Assembly (NCBI RefSeq): GCF_021462225.1
Contig: NC_061797.1
Coordinates: forward strand, 41,372,147-41,436,146
DNA from: Girardinichthys multiradiatus
Taxonomy: Eukaryota; Chordata; Actinopteri; Cyprinodontiformes; Goodeidae
Direction: 5' to 3'
Length of the DNA: 64,000 nucleotides
The position numbers and the translations under genes are program-made. Shown here in pieces: positions 46,246 through 58,023 of this stretch (positions are counted from its first letter, which is position 1; each line of letters starts with the position of its first letter). The notes under the pieces were generated by a model. The model did not search any database and was not told the origin of the DNA. It saw only the letters and a program-made list of their open reading frames with translations.

Positions 46246-49136
46246 GAAAAACACACACACACAGCGAGAGAAAATAACAGATGTAAGTCAGATCCATAAC
46301 CAAGGCAGCCTAAAATAGTTTTTATCTCTCTTGCAGGATTAAGACAAGGCTCAAGCCCCTAAAGCTCTGAATTCCAAGCACACATCTGATTTTATTTAGA
46401 TCGGGGAGAATGCCACACTATTGGACATAATGGCAAAAAGAGGCCTGTTGTGGGAGTGTGTGTACATAGGTGTGTGCGTTTATATGACCATTTGGGATGA
46501 GGTGTGTGGGCAGACAGCAGGAGTGAATGACAGTAGAAAAATGTCTGCAGATGGATGCTGAAACAGTCATATATCCTCGTTAGACCCCCTGTCTCCCAGT
46601 GGCCCAAACAGTCCCCTCATCTCCCACACAAACACATATTCACGTTTTCTTTCACACAAATGCTTGCACATTCCCACTCCCAAATTCCTGCTGACAGTGA
46701 TACCAAATTATTTTTTTTCTAAAGAGACCAAAAATAGAGCTGTAGGAATTAATAAAAGTTAACATTAATTTTAAACACATCCCAGAGGCAATGAACCTAA
46801 GGATAGATGTATGTCTCACCATGTGTTTCAGCTGTGTGATTTTACCTCTAAACTCAGCAATGACTTTGAACAAAGAGCAGTACAGACAGTTGATCTCTTT
46901 GTTCAACATTACCAACATTAATAAAATGCTGTTATAAAAAATAGGCCGTTCTAAAACTGAATCACCACTTGTTTCTGTTTATGTAGAAGTTGTCCTCAGC
47001 ACTTAACAACTAGCTGCTACAGGAAAGAGTAGCTGTATAAAACTCGAATTAATCTGTTAGAGAACTCATGGGACTGTCTACAATACATTTATTATTTCTG
47101 CCATGTGGCAACCAATTTAACAAATAATTAATGTAGGGAGTGTTTTTGATATAGCTATTCCTAATGATGTTTATCACTGGTGAACAATAGCCTCCAAGAT
47201 AAATGTTCCTTCAGCAGTGACTTATAACTATGAAAGGTTTAGGTATTAATGCTCTTGTATAGACACAGGTAAAGGACATAGTACTTGATCATGTTTAAAA
47301 AGTAGCTTATTGGAAATAAATTTACTCCTGTTTCCTCAAAACAAAAAACAAGGAACTTCCTGCCTATTAAGTAGTTTACTGTGAAAACAGCTTCCAGAAG
47401 TAAAAGTAAGATTTTGAAATCATACAAAAATAGTCTTTCATGGTATAGCTGTGATAAAATGGATTGGCACATTGAAGTGTTTAGGCTGCTTGTTAGAGAG
47501 GTCTACACATGACCCTTAATGTAATTGTTGAATACAAGTCCAATATTCAGTAAGGTAGAAAATGTACCCGAATTTGTAGTCTTGACTAAAGTAGAAGAGA
47601 TTTTTTATTGTTTAAGTAAGCCTTTAAAAATGTGTTATATAATTAATCTGGGGAAAGAAATGATTTTATTGCTATATTTAAATGCAGCTAATTGATTTCA
47701 AATATGTATATCATTCAAGTGCTTAGCCATTTTATTAGCTGCTGTTTCTTCTGCTTAAACAGATGAAAGACTTCTGTCAAGGTAACGAAACTAAGTGAAA
47801 AAAATAGGCAGTTCTCCACGCCTAAAAAAACCCTCTTTTGCGCTCTCCTGCAGATGTTTGGGTAGTAAGCTCCAACAGTCCCAAGGAAGTTATGCTTTTC
47901 CCCATGTTGCCACAACAATCCTCTATTCACCTACATCACCAGTTAGTTGCGCTGAAGAAATGCCACAAAGGCATATTAATTCAAATGTCTCCTCTGGACA
48001 GCTCCGACTCACATCTACATTCATTACCTCTCATTTTTTCCAGCACACAAAATGTCTTGTGGAGCAACCGCTGTGCGCCTATAACAAGCCTCATGGTGTC
48101 GTCTCACCAGCCTACAGGGCTCATGGCTTCCGCCGTTGAGACAGTCGGAGGTCAGTAATGAATATACATGTGTGGTCTGCAGCACAAATGATACCAGGAG
48201 AAACAGAGTAAGCGAAGAAGATGAATATTGAGCTAACGTGCTGAGCAGAGTAGGCTACATTCCCAGTCCCCCACTCACAATGTCCTCTGCTGCTAGTCTC
48301 AGTCTGACTTGTGAACATAAATATTTACATGGTTGTCACAATCAGGATTTATAGGATATTTCTTTGCCATGTCTTGGCTCGTATTGTATAAAAAATTCAA
48401 AGAATGCTTTATCCCTTCTTTCCTTTTGCTCAGGTTAGTTTCCTTTTGCACAGCAAAAATAAAACTCTTGTTTGCTCTGGGATGTTTACCCAGGTTTCTA
48501 CATATTGTATGCTGAGTACACGCAGTGTGAATATTGTCTCATATCAACAGTTCTCCCCCTTGCCAGTTTAAATAACAGACATTCGGCAAATAAAGGGCAG
48601 TCATATAAACAGTTTGGATATTTCCAACAGCTGGGGTTCTGAAGGGAAAGAAAGGAACAGAGGCAATAAAGCACAGCATCGTACTTATTGTCCTTCTTTG
48701 TAACAATGGATGCAATATGAAAACTGCAGACCAACCGTTTCGTGTGTTTTTGTTTGGGTATATGTGTGTCCAGATAAGCTCCGGTTGTTTGTGAATGTTA
48801 GTGGAATATTCCCCACTGATGCAAACATTTTATTCTCTCTGTTTTTGTCTCTCATTCTTTTCTTCCTGTGAAAATGCCACTGCCAAACCTATGTTGTCAT
48901 GTAACTCCTCTGATGGGTTGGCACATAATTAACTCCTTGGCATATACTCTGAACTGTCATTTGTATTGTAATAAATCTCCTGTCTTTGCTGTAGTAGAAG
49001 AAGCAAACAAAGCTGTGTGGTTAGCTTTGGAGAATAAACCTATTTAACCCCTTTGTCAACTCCTTTGACCTCAACCTGTTCAGTCTAAGATCGTTTATTG
49101 TCAATTTCAGATGGCAGATATTTTAACTTTTATATG
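46246..49136. other. No recognisable gene
   Basis: ORFs 47795-48139 (114 codons) and 47838-48158 overlap in two frames around 47.8-48.2 kb, with no recognisable domain. A short CA run precedes 46260. The remainder is AT-rich without repeats I recognise. Confidence 0.5.
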
Positions 49137-49527
49137 CTGTGTCTTGCTAAAATTTTCATACCTCTTTAACTTGTTCACCTTTGACACATTAAAAATAGAA
49201 ACTTCACCTTTGTTGTATTGAAATCATATATGAAACAACAACACAAAATAGTGCCTAATTGCACAGAAAACTGATTCAAGCTTTGAATTATGTTCCCGAA
49301 CAACAATCAAATAAATGTGGGCTGCATGCAGCACTTTGCAACCACTTTTTACTGTTATTTTATTTGCAAGTCTTATGGAGGTATGTCTCAACCAGCTTTG
49401 CACATCTATAGACTGAAATGTTTACCCAATGTTTCTTTTGTAAAATAGCTCAAGCTCAGTCAGAGCATTAGTGAACATTTCTGTTCACTAATACTCCTTC
49501 AAGTTCCTACAAGATTTCCTTCTAGCA

Positions 49528-51137
49528 CAGGGGTCGGGAACGTATGGCTCAACGTATGGCTATGGAACAAAGACAAGATAATCAAACAGATACAAGACAT
49601 GCCTCTTTCGGCAATAACTGCGAAAAAAGTCTTGCTTTTCTGCCAATAAAAGGGTCCACAAGGGGTGAGGATTTATTCAAGTATTTCATGGAGTTTGCTC
49701 AAGACAAAAATACCTATGGATAAACGTTTCTCAGTGTGTACTGATGGTGCTCCATGTATGGTGGGGAAAAACAAAGGATTTGTGGCACTTCTCCGTGAAC
49801 ATGAAAATAGACCCATCCTAAGTTTCCACTGCATTCTACACCAGGAGGCACTCTGTGTTCAGATGTGTGACGGGCAGCTTGGTGAAGTGATGACGCTGGT
49901 CATTCGTGTGATCAACTTTATTGTTGCCCGAGCCTTAAATGATCGCCACTTTAAAACACTGCTGGATGAAGTTGGAAGTAACTATCACGGTCTACTTTTG
50001 CACAGCAATGTGCGTTGGTTATCAAGAGGGAAGGTGCTTAGCCGTTTTGCGGGTTGCCTGAACAAAATCCGGACTTTCCATGAGATGAAAGGCATCGAGC
50101 ATCCTGAGCTAGCCAAAACTGAGTGGCTCCTCAAGTTTTACTATCTCATGGATATGACTGAACATCTGAATCACCTCAAAGTTAAAATGCAAGGTATTGG
50201 AAATACAGTGTTATCCCTTCAACAAGCTGTGTTTGCTTTTGAAAACAACCTGGAGCTCTTTATCTTGGATCTTGAAACAGGTCGTTTAGTAGATTTTAAA
50301 GTGACAATTTAAAGATGCATGCACAGCAAGTGAGCCCACTCAAAACTGTGATCTCCACCAGCTAAAAGGCTTCACATCCAGTCTGCTACAGTCGTTCAAA
50401 GCACGCTTTGGAGAATTCCGTGAGCACACTTGTCTTTTTAAGTTCACCACCCATCCAAACGAGTGTTCCCTAAACACAGCCGACCTGAGTTACATTCCTG
50501 GTGTCTCCGTCAGAGATTTTGAAGCTGAAGGGGCTGACCTGAAGGCCTCAGACATGTGGGTGAATAAGTCCAAGTCACTGAATGAAGATTTGGAAAGAAT
50601 TGCACAACAGAAAGCGGAGTTGGCGAGCAAGCACATGTGGACAGAAATGAAAAATCTTCAACCCGTAGACCAGCTAATTATCAAAACTTGGAACGCGCTT
50701 CCTGTCACATACCACACACTGCAGCATGTGAGTATTGCTGTGTTGACCATGTTTGGATCTACGTATGCATGTGAGCAGTCATTCTCACATCTTAAAAACA
50801 TCAAGTCCAACCTACGATCACGTTTAACGGATGAAAGCCTCAACGCTTGCATGAAGCACAACCTCACCAAGTACCAACCAGACTACAAAGCCATCAGCAA
50901 ATCCATGCGGCACCAGAAGTCGCATTAATATTATTATAACAACATTGTTTAAATTTTAAATAACTCTTTGAGTCAAAAAGGTTCCCTTCCCCTGTTTTAA
51001 AAGAATAAATTCAGAGGCTTATTATACTCACATTTAGTTGAATTCAGTCTTAAAATATATTATATGGCTCCTACTGAAATAAATTTCCAAATATTTTGCT
51101 TTCATGGCTCTCTGTGTCAAAAAGGTTCCCGGCCCCT
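49528..51137 (+). mobile_element. hAT (Charlie-like) transposon, 1610 bp, nested insertion
   Basis: The ends are CAGGGGTCGGGAACG on the left and GGTTCCCGGCCCCTG on the right, a 15-bp imperfect inverted repeat. A perfect 8-bp target duplication TTCTAGCA (49520-49527 and 51138-51145) confirms a hAT-type insertion and defines both ends. It encodes the C-terminal two-thirds of a transposase but lacks the zinc-finger N-terminus through an internal deletion near 49630. A second copy of the terminal sequence (GGTTCCCTTCCCCTG) sits internally at 50980-50994, preceded by the same GTCAAAAA as the true end. Confidence 0.96.
49578..50928 (+). pseudogene. hAT-family transposase, N-terminally deleted and frameshifted
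   Basis: The pieces, in order, are as follows. IIKQIQDMPLSA (from 49578) is followed by a fused deletion junction. LAFLPIKGSTRGEDLFKYF (about 49632-49690) comes next. A frame change near 49705 leads into the 49665-50312 frame with CTDGAPCMVGKNKGF, LSFHCILHQEALC and SNVRWLSRGKVLSRF. A second frame change near 50300 leads to the frame ending at 50928, which carries the hAT C-terminal dimerisation domain (LTMFGSTYACEQSFSHLKNI and RSRLTDESLNACM). The TDGAP aspartate and the CEQSFS glutamate of the RNase-H-like core are present. The type resembles the transposase-derived parts of ZBED5 and GTF2IRD2. No BED zinc finger is left and two frameshifts make it non-functional. There is no intron and no sign of host domestication. 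Confidence 0.92.
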
Positions 51138-52008
51138 GTTCTAGCAGAAAACCTCTCAACTAGATTTAGATCTTGACTTTGAATAATCTGTCCTGCTGGT
51201 AGGTAAACCTCTGCCCCAGTATCAAGTCTTTTGCGGCCACTAAAAGGTTTTATTCCCTTTCCCCATCAACTCATGCCAATTTAAGCATCCCCACGGCGTG
51301 ATGCGGCCATCACAGTTTCACTGTGGAGATTGTGTGTTCATGATGATTTGCCTTGTTTGCTTGTCTTCACACTTAGCCATTTTCATTTAGGCACAAAAGT
51401 TTCAATTTGGTCTCATCTAAACACCTTCTTCCACATTTTTCTGTGTCTTGTGACCTTCTTTCAATAATGGTTTTCTTTTTTCTGTTTAAACAGAAAACAC
51501 CAAATCATGTTATGTTGTTAGGTTTGCAGTTGTGCCATACTCTTTCCATTTTGAGATAAAGTATTTAACAATGCCCTGCAAAACATTCAAGGCTGGAGAT
51601 ATTTATTTTTTACCTAACCCTGCTTTAAATTCTTCACAACTTAATTCCTAACTTACTGTTTTGTTCCTTAATGTTCTTTAAACAAACCTTTGACGCCTTC
51701 ATAGAGCAGCTGTATTTATACTGAGGTTAAAATACAGATAGGTGGACTGCATTTACCAATTAAATGACTTCAAAAGCCATGTAGTTGCCCTGAATTTTAT
51801 TTAGCAGCCTCAGAGTAAACAAGGCCGAATAGAAATGCATGCCAAACCTTTCGGGTTAAAAAAAGAAAACCTTCCATCTACACTTGACAATTATGTCCCA
51901 TCTGATTGATCTATCGCATATAATCCAAACAATATACACTTCAACTTGTGGTTTTATTGTCAGAAAATATAAAATGATTCTGGTGATATGGATACATTTG
52001 CAAGGCGG

Positions 52009-52582
52009 TATATGTATATAAGATGGTGCATGACAAATTAAGCTTTAACACATGTGACTGTTATTAATATGACTATGCATTAGGAACCTTGTACTTGTGT
52101 GTTCCTCCAAGCGTTTTGCCATTGTGGTCAGGCTTATCTTTACTGCAGGCTTCTGTGTCTAGCCTAACTGTTAAAAGTATAAATATTGGATCTGGTAAAT
52201 CATTTAAGAAATACAAATATAGACATTCGTTGTCACTGAGTGCATGATATGTGCACAAAAACAAAGTGGAGAAATGAGATGTTTGGGGCAGAGGGGGTGG
52301 GCAAGGTGATTATATGTGTGTGTGTTTTTAGAGATGGATGAACGGAGTAAAGATTGCACTCATCTGTCGTGGTACAGTGCTCCCATCAAGTCTAATGAGT
52401 GTGCCGGGGTGACCTCAGTCTCATAGGTTCACAGGCCTGATTAAACATCGTCTCAGACTTGGCTCAGGGGATGCCGGGCTGACCAGCACAGTCTCTTCCA
52501 TTCTCTCCCTTCTTTGCTCCATTCCATTGTTCTAATGGCTCCCTCTGATCGAACCCCATTTATCTCCATCACCACAAACACA
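52009..52582. other. No recognisable gene
   Basis: Right flank of the Tc1 relic, with a TA target dinucleotide at about 52009. A GTGTGTGTG stretch occurs near 52315. No ORF of note. Confidence 0.5.
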
Positions 52583-52602
52583 ACACACACACACACACAC
52601 AC
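52583..52602. repeat. (AC)n microsatellite
   Basis: Ten uninterrupted AC units. Confidence 0.95.
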
Positions 52603-55177
52603 TGATGTGTTATTCTAGCAGTGATTTTTACTTTTGTTTGATAGTCATCAATCTTTATTACCATTTGTTCTCATGTGTGTTTGCAGCCCACACTCCATGC
52701 ATAACAGTTACAGGTTTTCTTTTCAACATTTAATGTCAAGAGTGTGCATGCTGATCATAAACACCCAGAGCCTAGCCCTTCACATTTTCTTCGACTTCCG
52801 TCCTTCTGTGTTCATCAGAAATTCGAAAGCTATAATGAGGCTGTAGTTGAAGGATGATGATTAACTGCAATACGATCCAGTAACTAGCATAAGGCATGAT
52901 AAGACATCGTTCTGCAAAGTCTTTGATTTATTTGGTAGTAAAGCGCAGAATATCGGTCGTTCCTCAAAGCTGGAGGCCACATGGGGTCATGAGTTGGAGA
53001 CGGCAGTTAAGACTCAGCCAGCCAGTGTGTTTTAATCTTTTTTTTTCTCTCCTTTGATCACACTAACTTCAGTCGAAGCCTGTTCAAATCATCACCAAGA
53101 CATTTTAAAGGGTTGCAATTAGGGCCAAATAGCTTGCCATTTATCAAGCTCCTTTCATGTCCACCATTTTATTTTATGAAAGCAATCGATTGTCTCTCAA
53201 TGGCATAGAGGCAAAGCTCAGCCTCTGGTTGTGCTCCTAGGTGAAAAAGCAACGAGCAGCAGTGAGCAAGAGAAAAAGCGAGAGAGAGGGTAATTTGGGT
53301 GAAACGCCACAGCCGACGCCTTTTTCACATTTACACCAGAGTAATCAGACAGCTGGCTCTGGTAAAAATATAGCAGCAATGAAAATACCAGAGGTTCTGG
53401 GCATCTGTGTTTGCACTGAGGGTGGGGCCTAGTAGTTTGGAAAGAGACAAAGATGAGATAAAGAAAAGAGGAGGTCAAGAAAATGAGAAAGATGGATGGA
53501 AACAAATGACAATTGCAGAGACAAATAAAATCGAATAGATGGACTTTGGATCTTTGGATAAATAAGTGTCAGTCACAGAATACAGCTGAAACCCATTTTC
53601 AAGGGTTATCCCATAAAATTGCTCTCCCACCTCACCCTTTTCCTTGGCACCTAATTCAGGACTCGTTAATATGTTGCACTGAAAAATGGGACACTCCTTT
53701 AAAAGGCATACTAATTTCTCAATAATGTCACTTTTTTTTACGTAAACATATTTGGCGTATCATGCCCATGTGTGGTGTAATGAATTATCATTTCTGTAGC
53801 TCACATTGTTTTTATGCCTGTTGAGCAAGAACAGAAATGACTTATGACAGCTTATATCTCTGTTGCCAAGTGTTCCCCTAAAAAGTCTATAAGGACATAT
53901 TCCTTAACCTCACACTACTCCGCAAAAACATTTGAGACATTCTAACCATTAGAAACATGAGGTTAAGGTTCAGAAACACAGGGAACAATTCAAAGAGAAA
54001 AAGAGGCAGCAAATATACATTACACACACACACACAAAACTGGAATTTGTTATGAAAGCAAATATTTCAAGCAAAAAAACAGAATACTCAAGGATTATCA
54101 ATTATTTATTCCATAAGACTATGAAATAAAACATATTTAATAGATAAATATGCATGCTTTCACTAAAGCTTTGCTTGGCATGAGATTTTTCACTTTTTAC
54201 ATAAAGTGAGCCGTACAACATGCATATTTATTAGCAGTCTAAATAAACGAGTAAAAAAAAACACTCAGATGCACAAAATGACCAAAAAAAGAAAATCTAA
54301 TATCTGCAAAGACTAAATTTTGATACACACGCACACACAAAAACACATAGTTGGCACCGGGCTCCAGCCGTGCAGGGCAAGAGAGGAGGCCCTGGGCCCT
54401 GACCAAATAATCATCTCCTAGAGAGTGATCATCAAGACCTTCAACATCACTGTGCAAATACGCCAGCCACAGACTCCATGGTATGCAGAGAGGAAGGGGG
54501 AGATGTAAAAACAAAGACTGTTTGCCAGAAAAGGGGTGGAGAGAAAATAAAAACAAAAAAATAGACGGTTGAACAAAAGGAAATTAAAAAGTGGAAATTG
54601 CCATAGGAAGAGAAATATGAGGTCTGTGTTTACATGGGAGGAAGACAATTCGGAGAGACAGGGTGAGGTAATATAAAAGAGAATTGTACAAAGAAAGGGA
54701 AAAAAGTTAAAGAGAATTATAACTGTCAATTTTCTTACAGTAAAAGGGGAAAACTTAGAAAGGGGGAAAGACCTGTCGGGCTATTTTGATGGGTTTGAGA
54801 CAAGGGAGAAGAAAATTAGGAAGGGATGCAAAAGAAGAGGGACTTCATACTCTTACAGGAGAGCATAAGGAAGAAAGTAAATAAGCAAAAAGAAACATTA
54901 AAAGAGAACCAGATGTCAAAATTAGAGAGGAAAATTGGGCTGTGTTGACAGGAAAGGAAAAAAAGGGATAGCTCAGAAATAGAGACAGGAAAAGAAACAT
55001 ATAAAAGAGACAGAAATAATGGAGCAAGTGTATCTCTTTGCCACGCATGAACCAACACCACTGTTGCCCAGGAAACAGCAGCCACTTAGATTATGAGCTG
55101 ATTAGTTGCCCTCCTCCATCAACAGGGTGTGTGCATGCTACCTGGCACACGGTCTGATGAACAATTGAATATAGACA

Positions 55178-55179
<2 letters not shown>
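52603..55179. other. No recognisable gene; candidate regulatory block 53040-53220
   Basis: The 53040-53220 stretch is complex and contains CCTTTGATCAC (TCF/LEF-like) and the palindrome CAATCGATTG near 53183. From 54240 to 55050 the plus strand is purine-rich (many GGAAA/GAGA words), which explains the long Phe/Leu/Ser-rich ORFs on the minus strand (54239-54556, 54418-54729, 54816-55085). Those are composition effects. Confidence 0.5.

Positions 55180-55229
<50 letters not shown>
55180..55229. repeat. (CA)n microsatellite, 50 bp
   Basis: Twenty-five uninterrupted CA units, the longest dinucleotide array in the window; it passes into ACAAACAAAC. Confidence 0.97.
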
Positions 55230-55233
<4 letters not shown>

Positions 55234-56163
55234 AACACAAATTGACTGAGTCTTCACTGAGACACTTTACTCTTGCTTACCTGTTATATTCATGGTAGCC
55301 AGTACCTTTCAGCATCAACATCTCAATCTTTCCCTCTCCACTGGACTCTGCCTATCTGTGTGACGTTACAGGGTGCTAATCTTGGCCCTTATCTTTGTCT
55401 GCAGCTCTGCTCTCTGTTCCTTCTCTGCGCACACCTTATCTGCCATCACTGTCAATCAGAGCAGATCTGGCTATCTACAGCTGAGTTCGCCCCAGTCCTC
55501 CTCTGCCCCTTACTTAGCTTCTCTTACATGTCCAGCTCCCTCCTGCAGCATGGAACATATAAACCTAACACATATACATACAAATACATTCACAAACATT
55601 CATTATAAACATTAATCAATCATGCAGAAGGTCCTCTGTTCAAGCTTGTCCTCAATTGGCTTATTCTGCTAGCATCTGTTCTGTACATGCGTCTTATTTC
55701 CAGATTTTAACACTTAAACTTTGTGTGTGTACCAGCTAATTAGCAGATTTATTGTTGTACTTGCTCATAGCAAACCAAAAGGGAACTATATTTTTTTATT
55801 TAAACGTCCCTCAGGGGACGAAAGCCAAAGTGCAGCAGTGTTACAGTCTAGAGATATACATTAAAACACAAAATATCTTGTACTTGTACAGACTTTTTGC
55901 ACTCCGTTTACATTTAAGTTATTTTTCAAACATACACATAATAATTCATTTATTTCTTTATTGTAAGGGTGAAAAAAGATTATTAATCACAATGGAACCT
56001 CCATGATTTAAAAAAAAGGCAACAAAAGGCTAATTTAGTCCAGTTTTTGTTCTTAATCGTATTTGCACTTTCTCCTCTGCAAACACATGAAGTACAAAAC
56101 AGGTAGAGTCGAATATTTTATTATTGAGCCAAAATAAAATTTATGCTGAAGCATGGAGTCACG
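55230..56163. other. No recognisable gene
   Basis: ORFs 55273-55608 and 55373-55615 overlap in different frames and show no domain. The rest is AT-rich. Confidence 0.5.
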
Positions 56164-57407
56164 CAGTGCCTTCAAAAAGTATCCATACCCCTTGATCTCG
56201 AATAAAGGTAGTTGAATTGTATTCAGTCCCCCTAAGACGATACGTTGCAGAACCACCGTTTGATGCAACTGCAAGTCTTTTGGCAGATTGCGGAGATTTT
56301 TCCCCATTCTTCTTTGATAAATAGCTCATGCTCAGTCAGCTTGGATGGAGAACATCTGTGGTCAGCAACATGTAACTTATACCAATTCTCAGTTGGATTT
56401 AAGTCTGGACGATGACTTTGAACTTTGACTGAACACATAAATATTTTCTGATCTTATATTTCCAAGTCTCAAGGCTTTTGCAACTTCTAACAGTTATTTT
56501 TCTGCCTGTATAACCTACATTTAGCTCCATCTATTTTCAGATCAGCTCTCTCACACAAAGTGTTCTACTTGAAAAGCATTTTTGTTCTCATCTTACCAAA
56601 ACTCCCTCACATTTCTGAGTCCCCTACATGGCCTATGGTAAATTGAAAACCGGACTATACAAGGCTGTGTTCCAGAAATGGTTTGCTTTCTGGCATTCTT
56701 CAACAGGTATAGGTTTGTAAACTGTGTGACTAATTGTTGTCCAGTCAACAAAACTCCCAACTGAACAGTGGAAATTTGCAGCTCCCCCAGAGTTATCATG
56801 GGCCACTTGGCACCTCATCTGAATAATATTGTCATTACCAGGCCTTCAAGTTTAAAACTCAATTCAAATAAAAAAACACTTTTTCAGGCCTTAAAAGGAG
56901 AATAAATGATTTAGTAACTCAAACAAGCAGTAACATTGTCTTGTCAGTTCTAGACTATTCATTATGTTTTACTCATTCCATCTAAGGTGATTGATTGAAC
57001 AGTGCTCTAGGAGGTGTTCCAAGCTCTGCATTCTGCTAACTGTTCTTCAAAAATTAGGTCTGACCTTTCAGGTGAGATTCTTGGTCTTCATGCTCACTAA
57101 CAAACCTCTAAACCATTTATACAACAGCATTAGTTATACTAAGATTACTTTTCATGCAGGTGCATTGTATTTACTAAGTAGGTGAAGGCAATTGGTTAGA
57201 CTGGATTGTGTGCAGGGATATTAGATTAACAGAGGATGAGTATAAAAGCACAGCTCACTTCAAATTTTTATGTTAAAGCATGTATCCTTTCTTCCCAATT
57301 ATGCACTAATCTGTGTGGTTCTACCTCATAAAACCCTAATGGAATAGACTGATGTTTGTGAAAAATGTGAAAAACAAGAGGGTCTGTAAATACTTTGCAA
57401 GGCATTG
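56164..57407 (-). mobile_element. Full-length but decayed Tc1-like element, second family
   Basis: The left end CAGTGCCTTCAAAAAGTATC and right end ACTTTGCAAGGCATTG (ending 57407) are matching inverted repeats of the CAGTGCCTTGCAAAAGTATT type. The TA duplications are mutated. Length is 1244 bp. The minus strand encodes a broken transposase whose pieces can be followed across the element; a stretch around 56835-56960 looks unrelated or very diverged. This is the best complete example of the family whose fragments occur at 4.2, 35.2, 38.2 and 49.1 kb, all in the same orientation. Confidence 0.9.
56232..57110 (-). pseudogene. Tc1-like transposase remnant
   Basis: Read from right to left on the minus strand, the pieces are as follows. 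The N-terminal region near 57000-57110 matches the DNA-binding domain region at DNA level. A piece at 56593-56818 reads MITLGELQISTVQLG and WTTISHTVYKPIPVEECQKA in two frames (the end of the DNA-binding domain). The C-terminal piece at 56232-56438 has SHRPDLNPTENWYKL, which includes the catalytic Glu, and SPSKLTEHELFIKEEWGKI. The middle part with the first two catalytic Asp is deleted or unrecognisable. Stops and frameshifts rule out function. Confidence 0.85.
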
Positions 57408-58000
57408 TTCTCATGTACACAGACATACAAATTAAAATGCATGCTGCATCGGATTTAAGATTTTCTCCTTCAATCAGACAGAGCTGCTGACCTCAGTCCT
57501 GTGATTTTTCAGGGGAAACCACCCATCAAACCCTGCCTATACAGAGTAACCCACAAAGGAAAGTTGTTCATCCAGGCTATGGGTTGCAAGCCTCACAGTG
57601 ATGACCAATTCACCACTATTTAAAAAAAGAGAGGAAAAATACATAAAATAACCTAAGTCCCTTTTCAATATAGATTTAATATTTTCAGGTTAGGCCACTT
57701 TTTCGTAGGGGCAGGTGTGCCCTGACTCCCTAATGCTGAAGTAATTGTAGATAATGGAGTTTTAAGGACAGCTGCTGATGCTGGTTTAAGTGGGATTTAA
57801 GCAGAGATTTATGAGAGAAGAAAATGGGCAGACGGGAGGGAAAGTTAAACTGTTTGCGGGAGTGAATGGAAAACCAAAAATAAGGCAAGGTTATGGAAGA
57901 ATGTTTTAGGGTTATCCCAGAACCGGTAAGAAGCAGGATGAGAGGAAATCAAGGAAAGGAAAAAATGTATTGTACATTAATCTTACAAAAAAGCCATAGA
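57408..58000. other. No recognisable gene
   Basis: Plain non-repetitive sequence leading to a poly(T) tract. Confidence 0.5.
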
Positions 58001-58023
58001 TTTTTTTTTTTTTTTTTTTTTTT
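58001..58023. repeat. Poly(T) tract
   Basis: Twenty-three consecutive T; it could be the reversed tail of an old retro-insert, but no body was recognised beside it. Confidence 0.9.

Larger units (their letters stand above)
49137..52008 (-). mobile_element. Tc1-like relic (second family) split by a hAT insertion
   Basis: The left part (49137-49527) holds the 3' inverted repeat and transposase C-terminal region, read on the minus strand (plus-strand landmarks GTCTTGCTAAAATTTTCATACC in diverged form and AGCTTTGCACATCTATAGAC). The right part (51146-52008) continues without a gap: transposase core (AGCATCCCCACGGCGTGATG on the plus strand), DNA-binding region (AGGTTTGCAGTTGTGCCATA), 5' UTR, and an end ACATTTGCAAGGCGG before TA. 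Removing the hAT element and one target copy leaves 1254 bp, close to the 1244 bp of the intact relic at 56164-57407. It is heavily mutated with no open frame. Confidence 0.88.

Noticed and set aside
47795..48158. Two overlapping ORFs of 106-114 codons
   Set aside because: Both frames are open over the same DNA and neither resembles a known protein; kept only as a mention in the gap entry.
49578..50928. Domesticated host gene of the ZBED5/GTF2IRD2 kind
   Set aside because: It sits within intact hAT ends and a target duplication, is frameshifted twice and lacks its N-terminus, so it is a dead transposon copy.
54239..55085. Phe/Leu/Ser-rich minus-strand ORFs resembling membrane proteins
   Set aside because: They are produced by a purine-rich plus strand and overlap in several frames; there is no conserved motif.
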